From Saprospiraceae bacterium (lineage in GTDB: Bacteria > Bacteroidota > Bacteroidia > Chitinophagales > Saprospiraceae): a stretch of DNA of 64,000 nt. Positions 46,482 to 55,748 of this stretch are shown here, piece after piece. Within the stretch, counting starts at the first letter, position 1, and every line of letters begins with the position of its first letter. The stretch lies in assembly GCA_022448955.1 (NCBI GenBank), contig JAKVCU010000003.1:1-64000 (forward strand), written 5' to 3'. The position numbers and the translations under genes were made by a program. The notes under the pieces are model-generated. The model ran no database searches, was not told the origin of the DNA, and saw only the letters and a list, made by a program, of their open reading frames with translations.

Positions 46482-49427
46482 ATGAATAATTCATTGATAA
46501 ATAATCAGGTTTTAGAAGACTTTGCGCTAGAACTTAAAGGGGCATTTTTTCATAGTGACATGATGAAAGTGATTTATGCTACAGATGCATCTGTATATAG
46601 AGAATTACCTGTTGCAGTTGCCATTCCAGAAAATAAATCGGATTTAAAAAAGCTCATTCACTTTGCCCATAAGCATCGAACCTCTTTAATTCCTCGTGGC
46701 GCAGGAACTTCTCTTGCTGGACAAGTTGTAGGCAATGGAATTGTGGTAGATGTTTCAAAAAAGTTAAACCAAATTCTAGAGTTCAATAAAAAAGAAAGAT
46801 GGGTTCGCGTTCAGCCAGGAGTTATTCGGGATGAATTAAATCATTTCTTACAAGCACATGGCTTATTTTTCAGCCCTATAACCTCAACAGCTAATCGTGC
46901 AACTATAGGTGGAATGGTAGGTAATAATTCCTCTGGTAGCACATCCATTGTTTATGGTTCGACAAGAGAGCATATACTTGAAATAAAAGCACTTTTATCT
47001 GATGGTTCGGAGGTGAGTTTTAAGAAAACAGATCCATCTTCTTTCATGCAGAAGACCACACTAAAAACACTTGAAGGTAAGCTTTACAAGCACATTTATA
47101 AAGAATTAATAAAACCCCAAAACCAAGAAAATATTAGAAATCATTTCCCCAAGAAGAGTATTCATAGGAGAAATACGGGCTATGCCTTAGATTACCTTCT
47201 AGAAACAGAACTTTTCTCTGAGCAAAGCAACGAATTCGATTTTTGTAAATTAATTTGTGGATCAGAAGGTACTTTGGCTTTTATTACAGAAGTAAAATTG
47301 CATCTTGATGTTTTGCAGAAACCTGTAGATGTAATAGTTGCAGCACATTTTTCGAATATTTACGAAAGCCTTAAAGCTACTCAAATAGCTATGCAACATC
47401 ATCCTACACAGTGTGAATTGATAGATAAAATCATTCTCGATTGTACAAAAGAAAATATCAAATATCGCAGAAATCGATGGTTCATAGAAGGAGACCCTGA
47501 AGGCTTATTAATGATTGAATTTAGGGAAGATACAGTAGAAGAGGCCATGACAAAAGCTACAAAAATGGTGGCCGATTTAAAAGCAAAAAAAATGGGATAT
47601 GCTTATCCTATTATTCCTTCAGCAGATACCCAAAAACTCAGAGATTTAAGAAAAGCAGGCTTAGGCTTGTTGGCTAATATTCCTGGAGATAAGAAAGCAG
47701 TAGCCTGTATAGAAGATACGGCCGTAGCTTTGGAAGATTTAGCCGACTATATCGAAGAGGTAGGTAATATGATGGATAGCTTTCATCAAAAGCAAGTCAT
47801 TTATGCACACGCAGGTGCAGGAGAGTTGCATCTAAGGCCTATATTGAATTTGAAGGAATCAAGGGATGTTGAAGACTTCTACCAAATCAGCAAAGCATCG
47901 GCATTAATCGTAAAAAAATATGGTGGTTCTTTAAGTGGAGAACATGGTGACGGAAGGCTAAGAGGTACTTTTATTCCAATAATGGTAGGGCAGGAAAACT
48001 ATGAATTGTTTAGGAGAATAAAAGAAACATGGGACCCGCATCATATCTTTAATCCTCGTAAAATAGTAGATACCCCAGCTATGAATACCTCACTTCGCTA
48101 TGAACCTGATGTGTCAACCAATTTGATTGAAACTGTTTTTAACTTTTCTGAGGCAGGTGGTATTTTACGCGCAGCAGAAAAATGTAATGGTTCTGGTGAT
48201 TGTCGAAAACTACCTCTATCCGGAGGTACGATGTGTCCCAGCTATCAAGCTACTCGAAATGAAAAAGAAACGACTAGAGCACGTGCTAATACACTCAGAG
48301 AATTTTTAACAAAAAGTGAACAAAACAATCCATTTAATCACAAAGAAATTAAGGCAGTGATGGACTTATGCCTTTCCTGTAAAGGATGTACATCGGAGTG
48401 TCCATCCAACGTAGATATGTCTACTTTAAAAGCTGAATTTCTTTATCAATACTATCAGGCAAATGGCACCCCATTGAGAGCAAAGGTTTTTGCTTACATT
48501 AATGAGTTTAACAAAATGGGGGCTTTATTTCCACGACTTTATAATTTTTTATTGACGAACCCTCTGCTGGCAAAGCTTTCAAAAAGGATCTTGGGTATAG
48601 CAACTGAAAGGTCACTGCCGACTATTTATAAGTATAGCCTACGTAATTGGTACGATAAAAATTATAAGTACAAGAGTTCAGAAAATGGAACCATTTATTT
48701 GTTTTGTGATGAATTTACAAATTACAATGATACAGCCATTGGTATTAAAGGTATTCAATTGTTACAAGCTTTAAATTATGATGTCAAGTTAGTAGAACAT
48801 CCAGAAAGTGGAAGAGCTTCAATTTCAAAGGGTTTGTTGCTTAGAGCTAAGAAAATGGCAAATGCAAATATTCGGGTATTCCAAGATTTAATTAGTGAAA
48901 CTACACCATTATTAGGAATAGAACCGTCCGCTATTCTAAGTTTTCGAGATGAATATCCCAAGTTGGTAGATGAATCGAACAAAGCAGCAGCCAAAAATAT
49001 TAGTCAACACTGTTACATGATAGAGGAATTTTTGGCTCGGGAAGCAAAGAAAGGAAAAATCCGTTCTGAAAATTTTTTGAAAGGTCCCAAAAAAATATTG
49101 CTACATGGACATTGTCACCAAAAATCATTAGGAGATATTGAGGATACGATTTGGATCTTGTCTTTACCAGAGCAGCATCATGTATCTTTGATTCCATCAG
49201 GCTGCTGTGGCATGGCAGGTTCATTTGGCTATGAAAAAGAACATTTTGAGATCAGCCAGCAAGTTGGTAATTTAACGCTATTTCCCGCTATTATCAATAG
49301 CCCTGATGAGACGGTCATCGTTGCTTCTGGAACCAGTTGTCGGCATCAGATTGCGGACGCTACGCCCAAAAAAGCGATACATCCAATTGAGTTGTTGTGG
49401 TCCGTATGCAAGAAAAATGCCTGCTAA
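46482..49427 (+). CDS. Fused FAD-linked oxidase/Fe-S oxidoreductase (D-lactate dehydrogenase type)
   Basis: A 981-residue flavo-iron-sulfur protein of the GlcD-GlcF fused type, which oxidises D-lactate, glycolate or other 2-hydroxyacids to feed the respiratory chain. The N-terminal FAD_binding_4 domain has IPRGAGTSLAGQ and the FAD-oxidase C-terminal part ends near SGEHGDGRLRG. Two 4Fe-4S clusters follow: CNGSGDC with a later Cys near MCPSYQ, and CLSCKGCTSECPS. The C-terminal CCG-type domain has HGHCHQKS and SGCCGMAGSFG. I start at ATG 46482 rather than TTG 46410. No lactate permease is nearby. Confidence 0.92.
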   Translation: MNNSLINNQVLEDFALELKGAFFHSDMMKVIYATDASVYRELPVAVAIPENKSDLKKLIHFAHKHRTSLIPRGAGTSLAGQVVGNGIVVDVSKKLNQILEFNKKERWVRVQPGVIRDELNHFLQAHGLFFSPITSTANRATIGGMVGNNSSGSTSIVYGSTREHILEIKALLSDGSEVSFKKTDPSSFMQKTTLKTLEGKLYKHIYKELIKPQNQENIRNHFPKKSIHRRNTGYALDYLLETELFSEQSNEFDFCKLICGSEGTLAFITEVKLHLDVLQKPVDVIVAAHFSNIYESLKATQIAMQHHPTQCELIDKIILDCTKENIKYRRNRWFIEGDPEGLLMIEFREDTVEEAMTKATKMVADLKAKKMGYAYPIIPSADTQKLRDLRKAGLGLLANIPGDKKAVACIEDTAVALEDLADYIEEVGNMMDSFHQKQVIYAHAGAGELHLRPILNLKESRDVEDFYQISKASALIVKKYGGSLSGEHGDGRLRGTFIPIMVGQENYELFRRIKETWDPHHIFNPRKIVDTPAMNTSLRYEPDVSTNLIETVFNFSEAGGILRAAEKCNGSGDCRKLPLSGGTMCPSYQATRNEKETTRARANTLREFLTKSEQNNPFNHKEIKAVMDLCLSCKGCTSECPSNVDMSTLKAEFLYQYYQANGTPLRAKVFAYINEFNKMGALFPRLYNFLLTNPLLAKLSKRILGIATERSLPTIYKYSLRNWYDKNYKYKSSENGTIYLFCDEFTNYNDTAIGIKGIQLLQALNYDVKLVEHPESGRASISKGLLLRAKKMANANIRVFQDLISETTPLLGIEPSAILSFRDEYPKLVDESNKAAAKNISQHCYMIEEFLAREAKKGKIRSENFLKGPKKILLHGHCHQKSLGDIEDTIWILSLPEQHHVSLIPSGCCGMAGSFGYEKEHFEISQQVGNLTLFPAIINSPDETVIVASGTSCRHQIADATPKKAIHPIELLWSVCKKNAC

Positions 49428-49489
49428 GTTTGATGTCCTCATTTTTTAATTGTCAGGCACTTTTGACTAGCCGCTTATATCTGGCCTCT

Positions 49490-50062
49490 TCAACTTATGC
49501 CATTCATCAAAGAATCAATCATTTCATCTTTAATTTGTTGAATTTGGATGGATTTCCCTGGCTTATACCAATCATATAACCAGCGGAAGGAGGAGAGGAG
49601 TGTATAAAGAAGTATGCTAGCATTTTTTTGTTTGAAGGTACCTTCTTCCATACCTTTCTGGAGTAATGCCTTGAACGCGCCTTCGTATTCTTTTCTCATT
49701 TTCATGAAATTCGATAGGTGAGGTTCGCTAAGGTGGCGCCATTCATCATTAAAAGCCGTAACAGAAGTGATTTCTTGAGTAGCCATCTCAATATGCAGTT
49801 GAATAAGCGCTTTTACTTTTTCCGTCACATCCAAAGTGGAATTTTCTTGAATCCCTTTCATTTCTTTAGCAAAGCGGTGAGCGTTGTCAAAACATATGGT
49901 CTGCAATATCTCTTCTTTGGAGCCGATATGATTGTATAAACTTGAAGCTTTTAGTTGAACTTCATCAGCCAAATGGCGCATGGAAGTGGCAGGGTAGCCT
50001 TTGTCTCTGAATAGACGAGCTGCGACCTCCAAAATCTTCTGCTTTTTTTGACTATTTGCCAT
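49490..50062 (-). CDS. TetR family transcriptional regulator
   Basis: A 190-residue repressor. Residues 10-55 form the TetR DNA-binding domain (YPATSMRHLADEV, ASSLYNHIGSKEEIL). The C-terminal helical ligand domain has an AefR- or FadR-like look with aromatic-rich ends. The target is unknown; fatty-acid or acyl-CoA control is common in this branch. Its stop is 62 bases from the convergent oxidoreductase end. It follows rpsT on the same strand, but three hairpins lie between, so read-through is unlikely. Confidence 0.85.
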   Translation of the reverse strand: MANSQKKQKILEVAARLFRDKGYPATSMRHLADEVQLKASSLYNHIGSKEEILQTICFDNAHRFAKEMKGIQENSTLDVTEKVKALIQLHIEMATQEITSVTAFNDEWRHLSEPHLSNFMKMRKEYEGAFKALLQKGMEEGTFKQKNASILLYTLLSSFRWLYDWYKPGKSIQIQQIKDEMIDSLMNGIS

Positions 50063-50085
50063 TTGTTAAATTGTAGATAAACGCA

Positions 50086-50170
50086 AAAAGTGTATCACTA
50101 ACACAATTTGGATAATGATACACTTTTATTCTCACTTTTTAAAAGTGAGAAAAGATGAATTCTCATCTTT
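50086..50170 (-). terminator. Three tandem hairpins after rpsT
   Basis: Read leftward from the rpsT stop: an 8-bp hairpin (50170-50163 with 50158-50151, AAAGATGA) followed by a U-rich tract, then a palindrome with 11-bp arms and one central base (50129-50151), then an 11-bp stem (50127-50117 with 50096-50086, AAAAGTGTATC) with a 20-base loop. The first is a fair terminator; the other two fill the rest of the gap before the TetR start. Confidence 0.65.
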
Positions 50171-50192
50171 GACTATAAGTAAACATTAAGGT

Positions 50193-50453
50193 TTATCCTT
50201 GAGATAATCCATTAACGAAACGAGTCAACTTGCTCTTTAAGTTTGAAGCTTTGTTTTGATGCCAGATATTACGCTTTGCAAGCTTATCGATCATCTGGAT
50301 AACCTTAGGTAAAAACGAACTTGCTTCACCCTGATCTTCCATATCGCGAATCTTCTTGATCGCTGTACGAGTCGATTTTTTGTAGTATCTGTTGTGCAAA
50401 CGCTTCTTAGCGTCCTGACGAATCCTCTTCTTTGCTGATTTATGGTGTGCCAT
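50193..50453 (-). CDS. rpsT: 30S ribosomal protein S20
   Basis: An 86-residue basic helical protein of the small ribosomal subunit. The first residues MAHHKSAKKRIRQDAKKRL and the central KSTRTAIKKI are diagnostic, and KNIWHQNKASNLKSKLTRFV-like C-terminal sequence completes the three-helix bundle that binds 16S rRNA. Full length. It has its own promoter-like box and is transcribed alone. Confidence 0.95.
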   Translation of the reverse strand: MAHHKSAKKRIRQDAKKRLHNRYYKKSTRTAIKKIRDMEDQGEASSFLPKVIQMIDKLAKRNIWHQNKASNLKSKLTRFVNGLSQG

Positions 50454-50492
50454 AAAACTTCTTAATTCTAATTAGTTCTCAAAATTGGAACG

Positions 50493-50500
50493 CAAATGTA
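50493..50500 (-). promoter_or_regulatory. Bacteroidota -7 promoter box upstream of rpsT
   Basis: On the minus strand TACATTTG followed by CG matches TAnnTTTG, about 40 bases before the rpsT ATG. The -33 element is a T-rich stretch only. Confidence 0.55.
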
Positions 50501-50702
50501 AAGCTTTTAACTGGAAAAAGGAAATGTTATTTGAAAAATAATTGAATTTGAAAGGATAGCTAATCTCTATCCAGACTTAGGCAGCAAAAAAATACCAATC
50601 TGCCTCTATGGTATTAGAACAAGCTCTTGTCTTCGACTACTCTGATATTACTTCACGATTTTATTTTGTCCATTTTTATCAACGTTTAAAAACAAAAGTT
50701 TT

Positions 50703-51428
50703 ATGAGAATACTTTTTCCATTAGTTCTTCTATTATTTTCATACCACCTTTCCAATGCACAAGCTTGGCTAGAACTAGGCCCAAAAGTCTCTTATGGTTT
50801 CACAGGTTACTACAACAGTAGCATAGCGGCCGATGATCGTGTGGAGTATCAATTGCAAGCAACAATGGCTTATGGTGGTACGGTCGGCGTCAACTTTGAC
50901 GATTTTGGCGGCTTCAATCTCGAGGCGCTGCTTACGCAAAATGAACAGACGGTCAATTCCTTAGATATCCTCAATACTAGAATTGATAATAGCCTCAATT
51001 GGGAAACATTAGACCTGTTGCTGATGTATCGTTTTTATTCGGATAAGGGCGGCTATTTTGAGTTAGGACCTAAAATGTCAATTATTCAGACTGTAGAACA
51101 GACCATAGGAAATAATCAAGTAATAGATGCGGAGGAATCCTATTCTGAAAACTATTTTTCGGGAGCACTTGGGTTTGGTGGATTTATCGCTGGCTCTAAA
51201 GCTTTTACATTAAAGCTTGGGATTAGAGTGGAATATGCTTTTACTGACTTGGTGTCGGATAATGGCAAAGATCTTGGTTTTCCAACTCCAATAACATCTT
51301 TCATTAATGATTCGAATACCTCTCCATACAGAGCATCTGTTGGCTTAGAACTTTCTTTTGGCATAGGGGGGATGGCAAAATCTGTTTGTGGTAGGAGAGT
51401 TTTCTTATTTGGTAGTCGATATCGATAG
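50703..51428 (+). CDS. Outer-membrane beta-barrel protein (porin-like)
   Basis: A 241-residue exported protein with signal peptide (cleavage near 19, SNAQ) and a small beta-barrel of the OmpA-like/PorT-like type: alternating hydrophobic strands with ELGPKVSYGF at the start, repeated near the middle as ELGPKMSII, and YRASVGLELSFGIG toward the end. The last residues (GRRVFLFGSRYR) are strongly basic, which is unlike a usual barrel end and could be a periplasmic tail. The function is unknown. A clear terminator follows. Confidence 0.8.
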   Translation: MRILFPLVLLLFSYHLSNAQAWLELGPKVSYGFTGYYNSSIAADDRVEYQLQATMAYGGTVGVNFDDFGGFNLEALLTQNEQTVNSLDILNTRIDNSLNWETLDLLLMYRFYSDKGGYFELGPKMSIIQTVEQTIGNNQVIDAEESYSENYFSGALGFGGFIAGSKAFTLKLGIRVEYAFTDLVSDNGKDLGFPTPITSFINDSNTSPYRASVGLELSFGIGGMAKSVCGRRVFLFGSRYR

Positions 51429-51477
51429 GGATGAATTTTGCAAAAATCGTCTAAAAATATCACTGCTTTGACACTTG

Positions 51478-51523
51478 AAATAGAGGCATCTGTACATAAT
51501 ATACGGTCACCTCTATTTTTTTT
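51478..51523 (+). terminator. Rho-independent terminator
   Basis: AATAGAGG (51479-51486) pairs with CCTCTATT (51510-51517) and is followed by a run of eight T (51516-51523). It ends the outer-membrane protein transcript. Confidence 0.8.
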
Positions 51524-51577
51524 GCATAAAAAGTGCGAATAATGGACGGTTTTATGTCTAAATAAAGTCAATATTGG

Positions 51578-51585
51578 TACTTTTG
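51578..51585 (+). promoter_or_regulatory. Bacteroidota -7 promoter box upstream of sucA
   Basis: TACTTTTG followed by CG matches TAnnTTTG, giving a leader of roughly 100 bases to the sucA ATG. The -33 element is weak. Confidence 0.55.
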
Positions 51586-51691
51586 CGCAATTATCCTATG
51601 CTTTAGGTGTTATGCTTGTATAACAACAAGTATTAAAAATTCATATTGGTATCTATATTTGAACAAAAAAGATTAAAGCCAAAGAAAAGCC

Positions 51692-54457
51692 ATGAACGAT
51701 TTTTCATTTATAGCAAATGCTCATCCCAATTACATTGCCTCTATGTACGAACAGTATCAACAGGATCCTTCTTCTGTTGAAGAAACCTGGAGAACTTTTT
51801 TTAAGGGTTTCGATTTTGCAAATAGTTATGCAAATGGACATAAAGGATCAAATGTAAATGGCGATGAACTTAGCCCAAAAGAATTTCAAGTATTATCCTT
51901 GATTAAAGCCTTTCGAAATAGAGGACATCTTTTATCGAATACCAACCCTATTCGTACTAGGCGTGATCGTAAACCAAATCTTAACTTAGATGATTTTGGA
52001 CTGTCTGATTCAGATATGAAAACGGTCTTTAAAGCAGGAGAGGAAGTAGGATTAAAAGATGCAACACTAGAGCAAATTATTGAGCACCTTCGCAAAGTTT
52101 ATTGTGGACATATCGGCTTTGAATATCATCATATACAAGATCGTGCAAAGCGTAGATGGATTAGAGAACGTATCGAAAAACACCATCCTGATAATTCATT
52201 CGATATTCCAATTGAAAAAAAACGTAGGATTCTTGAAAAATTAAACGGTGCAGTAATCTTTGAAAAATTCTTGCATACTAAATATATCGGCCAGAAGCGA
52301 TTCTCGCTAGAAGGTGGAGAAAATACAATTGTTGCGCTTGACGCAATTATTAATGAGGCAGCTAAAGATAAAGTAGAAGAGGTAGTCATTGGTATGGCGC
52401 ATCGTGGACGTTTGAACGTTTTGGCTAATATTATGGGCAAAACCTATGAACAGATTTTTAATGAATTTGAAGGTAATATCCTTCCTGATCAGAGTTTTGG
52501 TGATGGTGACGTAAAGTATCACCTAGGTTTTTCTTCACAGGTAGATACACCTTCCGGCAAAAAAGTACACCTCAAGCTGGTACCAAACCCCTCTCATTTA
52601 GAGTCCGTAAATACTATTGTAGAAGGTTTTGCAAGAGCAAAAGCAGATATCCTTTACGGAAGTGACTACGACCGCATTTTACCTATTCTGATCCATGGTG
52701 ATGCAGCCGTAGCAGGACAGGGTATCATGTTTGAGACGGTTCAAATGAGCCAATTGGAAGGCTATTACACAGGTGGTACTATTCATTTTGTGATTAACAA
52801 TCAGATTGGATTTACGACTGATTTTGACGATGCTCGTTCTTCTACTTATTCTACAGGTGCAGCAAATGTGATTCAGGCTCCTGTTTTTCACATAAATGGA
52901 GACGATCCCGAGGCTGTATTATTTGCAGTAGAATTCGCGATTGCCTATCGTCAAAAATTCAATAATGATGTTTTCATCGACATGGTTTGTTATCGTAAGC
53001 ATGGGCACAATGAAGGAGATGACCCTAAGTTTACACAACCAGAGATGTACAACATTATTAATAAGCATCCTGACCCAAGAGAAATCTACTCTAAGGTATT
53101 AGTAGACAGAGGAGATGTAGATGCAAAATTAGCGGACGAACTAGAAAAGCAGTTTTGGAGTTTACTTCAAGATCGTTTGGATGAAATACGTGAAAATCCT
53201 TTGCCTTACGAATTACAAGCGCCAGAAAAAGCTTGGGAAAAACTCAAGAAAACATCAGATCCCAAAGATTTTGTGAAGTCACCAGCTACTGGTATTGAAA
53301 AAGAAAGGCTTGATCATATCATTAAGTGTTTAATGGAAATTCCAGCTGACTTCTCTCCATTAGGTAAAGTTAATCGTCTTCTAAAAGGGAAGAAAAAATT
53401 ACTTGACGCTAATCAATTAGATTGGTCAATGGGCGAGCTACTAGCTTATGGAAGTATCTTAATGCAAGGCATGGACATTCGTATGTCAGGGCAAGATGTG
53501 AAAAGAGGAACTTTTTCTCATCGCCATGCTATCTTCAACGATGCGAAATCTTTTGAGGAATATAATCGTTTGTCCCGATTGTCTGATGATCAGGGAGAAT
53601 TTAGAATATTTAATTCTTTGCTTTCTGAGTTTGGGGTGATGGGATTTGAGTACGGTTATTCTTTAGCATCTCCCAATTCTTTGGTGATTTGGGAGGCACA
53701 ATTTGGCGACTTCTATAATGGAGCACAAACAATCGTTGATCAATATATTAGTGCGGCAGAAAGCAAGTGGCAGCGTATGAGCGGCCTCGTCTTATTGTTG
53801 CCTCATGGCTACGAGGGGCAAGGGCCAGAGCACTCTAGTGCTCGCTTGGAAAGATTCCTTCAGAATTGTGCGGAGTTTAATATGACTGTAGCTAATGTTA
53901 CGACACCAGCTAACTTTTTCCACTTACTTCGTCGTCAATTAGAACGCCCTTTCCGTAAACCATTAGTGGTTATGTCTCCAAAATCATTATTGCGGCACCC
54001 TGAGTGTATCTCGGATATTTCTGAATTTGGAAAAGGAAAGGCTTTTGCAGAAGTACTCGACGATCCAAATGTAGGGCCAAGAAGTGGTAAGAAAATTAGT
54101 CGCCTGCTATTATGCACGGGGAAAATCTATTATGAATTAAATGCTTATAAGCAAGCACATAAAAAAGAGGATGTGGCAATCGTTAGAATGGAGCAGTTAT
54201 ATCCACTACCTGATCAACAGCTTCAAACGATAATGAAAAAGTATGAAAATGCACAACCTATTTGGGTTCAAGAAGAACCATCCAACATGGGGGCATGGCA
54301 ATACATCAGTTCATTAGCGCATAATGATCAGATTGGATTTGATCTTTCTAACCTGAAGTATGTTGCTCGTAAATCAAGTGCTTCTCCAGCAACTGGATTT
54401 AAAAAAGTACATGACCAAACACAGGTTTCAATTGTGGAACGTGCTTTTAATGAATAA
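51692..54457 (+). CDS. sucA: 2-oxoglutarate dehydrogenase E1 component
   Basis: A 921-residue thiamine-diphosphate-dependent E1 subunit that decarboxylates 2-oxoglutarate in the citric acid cycle. The N-terminal tail SFIANAHPNYIASMYEQYQQ is the conserved E2-binding leader. The ThDP-binding region includes HGDAAVAGQGIMFETVQMSQ, HFVINNQIGFTT and GDDPEAV; the transketolase-like C-terminal half has FGDFYNGAQTIVDQYISAAE and QEEPSNMGAW. Full length. The E2 gene (sucB) does not follow; instead a terminator and the convergent phosphatase gene do, so E1 and E2 are separated or sucB lies elsewhere. Confidence 0.97.
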   Translation: MNDFSFIANAHPNYIASMYEQYQQDPSSVEETWRTFFKGFDFANSYANGHKGSNVNGDELSPKEFQVLSLIKAFRNRGHLLSNTNPIRTRRDRKPNLNLDDFGLSDSDMKTVFKAGEEVGLKDATLEQIIEHLRKVYCGHIGFEYHHIQDRAKRRWIRERIEKHHPDNSFDIPIEKKRRILEKLNGAVIFEKFLHTKYIGQKRFSLEGGENTIVALDAIINEAAKDKVEEVVIGMAHRGRLNVLANIMGKTYEQIFNEFEGNILPDQSFGDGDVKYHLGFSSQVDTPSGKKVHLKLVPNPSHLESVNTIVEGFARAKADILYGSDYDRILPILIHGDAAVAGQGIMFETVQMSQLEGYYTGGTIHFVINNQIGFTTDFDDARSSTYSTGAANVIQAPVFHINGDDPEAVLFAVEFAIAYRQKFNNDVFIDMVCYRKHGHNEGDDPKFTQPEMYNIINKHPDPREIYSKVLVDRGDVDAKLADELEKQFWSLLQDRLDEIRENPLPYELQAPEKAWEKLKKTSDPKDFVKSPATGIEKERLDHIIKCLMEIPADFSPLGKVNRLLKGKKKLLDANQLDWSMGELLAYGSILMQGMDIRMSGQDVKRGTFSHRHAIFNDAKSFEEYNRLSRLSDDQGEFRIFNSLLSEFGVMGFEYGYSLASPNSLVIWEAQFGDFYNGAQTIVDQYISAAESKWQRMSGLVLLLPHGYEGQGPEHSSARLERFLQNCAEFNMTVANVTTPANFFHLLRRQLERPFRKPLVVMSPKSLLRHPECISDISEFGKGKAFAEVLDDPNVGPRSGKKISRLLLCTGKIYYELNAYKQAHKKEDVAIVRMEQLYPLPDQQLQTIMKKYENAQPIWVQEEPSNMGAWQYISSLAHNDQIGFDLSNLKYVARKSSASPATGFKKVHDQTQVSIVERAFNE

Positions 54458-54466
54458 AAAGTGATG

Positions 54467-54498
54467 GATTAATTGGTGCCATTTGGCATCAATTAATC
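54467..54498. terminator. Bidirectional terminator between sucA and the phosphatase gene
   Basis: A 14-bp stem with one wobble pair (54467-54480 with 54485-54498) and a four-base loop. It starts ten bases after the sucA stop and covers the stop codon of the convergent phosphatase gene. Confidence 0.75.
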
Positions 54499-54951
54499 TC
54501 TTCCTAGCTTTTCTATCATTGCATCCGTAGCTTTGTCAATCATTTCGTACACTTCTTCGAATCCATCTCGGTCATAATAAGGATCAGGAACTTCTATTTC
54601 CTGATTGGGGTATATAAAATCCATGATTAAATGAATCTTTTTTTCTTGTTGAGCGTTAGTACTCAGCTTTATAATATTGTTGCGATTGGAACGATCCATC
54701 CCTATAATAAGATCAAAGCTATCCAAGTCTGTGGCTTTTAACTGTCTTGCTCTTTGGTCTGTTAGATTAATATGGTGTTGTCGAGCAATGGCAATTGATC
54801 TTCGATCAGGTTTTTCTCCAACGTGCCAACTTCCAGTCCCCGCAGAATCGACTTCCCAGTCCAATCCTTGTATTTTTATTTTTTCCTTTAGGATACCTTC
54901 TGCTAGTGGCGATCTGCAGATATTTCCTAAGCAAACCATTAATATTTTCAT
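54493..54951 (-). CDS. Low-molecular-weight protein-tyrosine phosphatase
   Basis: A 152-residue cytoplasmic phosphatase. The P-loop CLGNICRS (C7 to R13) is at the N-terminus and the general acid lies in DPYYDRDGFEEVYEMI near residue 115. I start at ATG 54951 because MKILMVC is the normal first strand; another ATG eleven codons upstream would add a polar tail. Family members dephosphorylate tyrosine kinases of capsule synthesis or other phosphoproteins, but no kinase is nearby. Its end overlaps the shared terminator with sucA. Confidence 0.9.
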   Translation of the reverse strand: MKILMVCLGNICRSPLAEGILKEKIKIQGLDWEVDSAGTGSWHVGEKPDRRSIAIARQHHINLTDQRARQLKATDLDSFDLIIGMDRSNRNNIIKLSTNAQQEKKIHLIMDFIYPNQEIEVPDPYYDRDGFEEVYEMIDKATDAMIEKLGRD

Positions 54952-55046
54952 GAATGTCTGATTCTGTTTTAGTTGAAATGACATCTAGTCAGCCTAAAAA
55001 TAGTAAGTAACTTCCAATTGTAATATTCAGCTATGTTTAAATTTCA

Positions 55047-55140
55047 TTCAAAGGTAGGGTTTGGACTAAGGATTGGTGATGGAAGTAGAGAGCTTAGTAA
55101 CAGATCCAATATGATGCCATAATTCTAGAAGCTTTAGTTT
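55047..55140 (+). pseudogene. Highly decayed fragment related to the gene at 1-103
   Basis: About 90 bases align with 22930-23022: both hold AAAG-x2-AGGGT, GATT-x-GTG-x-TGG, GATCCAAT and AGCTTT in the same order. Translated in the corresponding frame it keeps DPI and then hits a stop, so it no longer codes. It directly abuts repeat copy B. The stretch 54952-55046 before it is AT-rich with nothing recognisable. Confidence 0.55.
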
Positions 55141-55495
55141 AAGTAGCTTGCCTGAAACTGTGCCTGTAGGGAGGCTGGAATTGGTACAATGAAATTTCAG
55201 CCGCAGGATGGCAGCCTTTACGTTCGCTCACAAATCATTTGTAAGCGGCTAGTCAAAATTGCTTGTGTAATCAATTCCTGCCAGCCGGCAGGCATGGCGT
55301 CAGCTCAAAAATAGTAAGTAACTGACGATAGCGAAGTTACGCACGATTTTAGAAGGGACTAAAAGAATTTATTATACCAATTTCAGCCATAGGAAGACAG
55401 GTTCTAGCCTAACTACTTAACTTTCCTGTCATCAATTATTTATAATTTTCGAGTGAACAATATTATCGTACAAGCAATTTTGTCTAGGCATTTAT
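55141..55495. repeat. Dispersed structured repeat, copy B, with an internal inverted copy
   Basis: The left part (55141-55251) and right part (about 55388-55495) align in direct orientation with the two halves of copy A. Between them 55252-55387 aligns with the reverse complement of copy A, including AGTCAAAATTGCTTG (end of the repeat) and GGCTGAAATTGGTA (its start), and keeps the GTAACT/AGTTAC hairpin (55318-55340). The right half ends with TACAAGCAATTTTGTCTAGGC as in copy A. This looks like insertion of one copy into another. Confidence 0.75.
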
Positions 55496-55748
55496 GCGTG
55501 GTAGAAGATTTAGGCATACTCTTAGCATAATTGTTAGACTAACTTAAAGCAAATTGCTTATCACCATCATTTTGTGGCCTCATTAGTCACGCTTACTCAA
55601 ATAATATTGGAGCAGCAATAAACTTAGCCTAGCTACTTATAAACGAGATAGAGCAATCAAAGCTTATTGTTTTATTTATTCTTGTTTTGTATGATTATTA
55701 GTATTAATGTGCTCTAAATGATAAAGTATTTAAGATCATCCTGTATTT
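55496..55748. other. Spacer between repeat copy B and xdhC
   Basis: Contains ACTCTTAGCATAA (55518-55530), which also occurs just upstream of copy A (21603-21615), so the shared sequence may extend beyond the repeat. Nothing else recognised. Confidence 0.4.
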
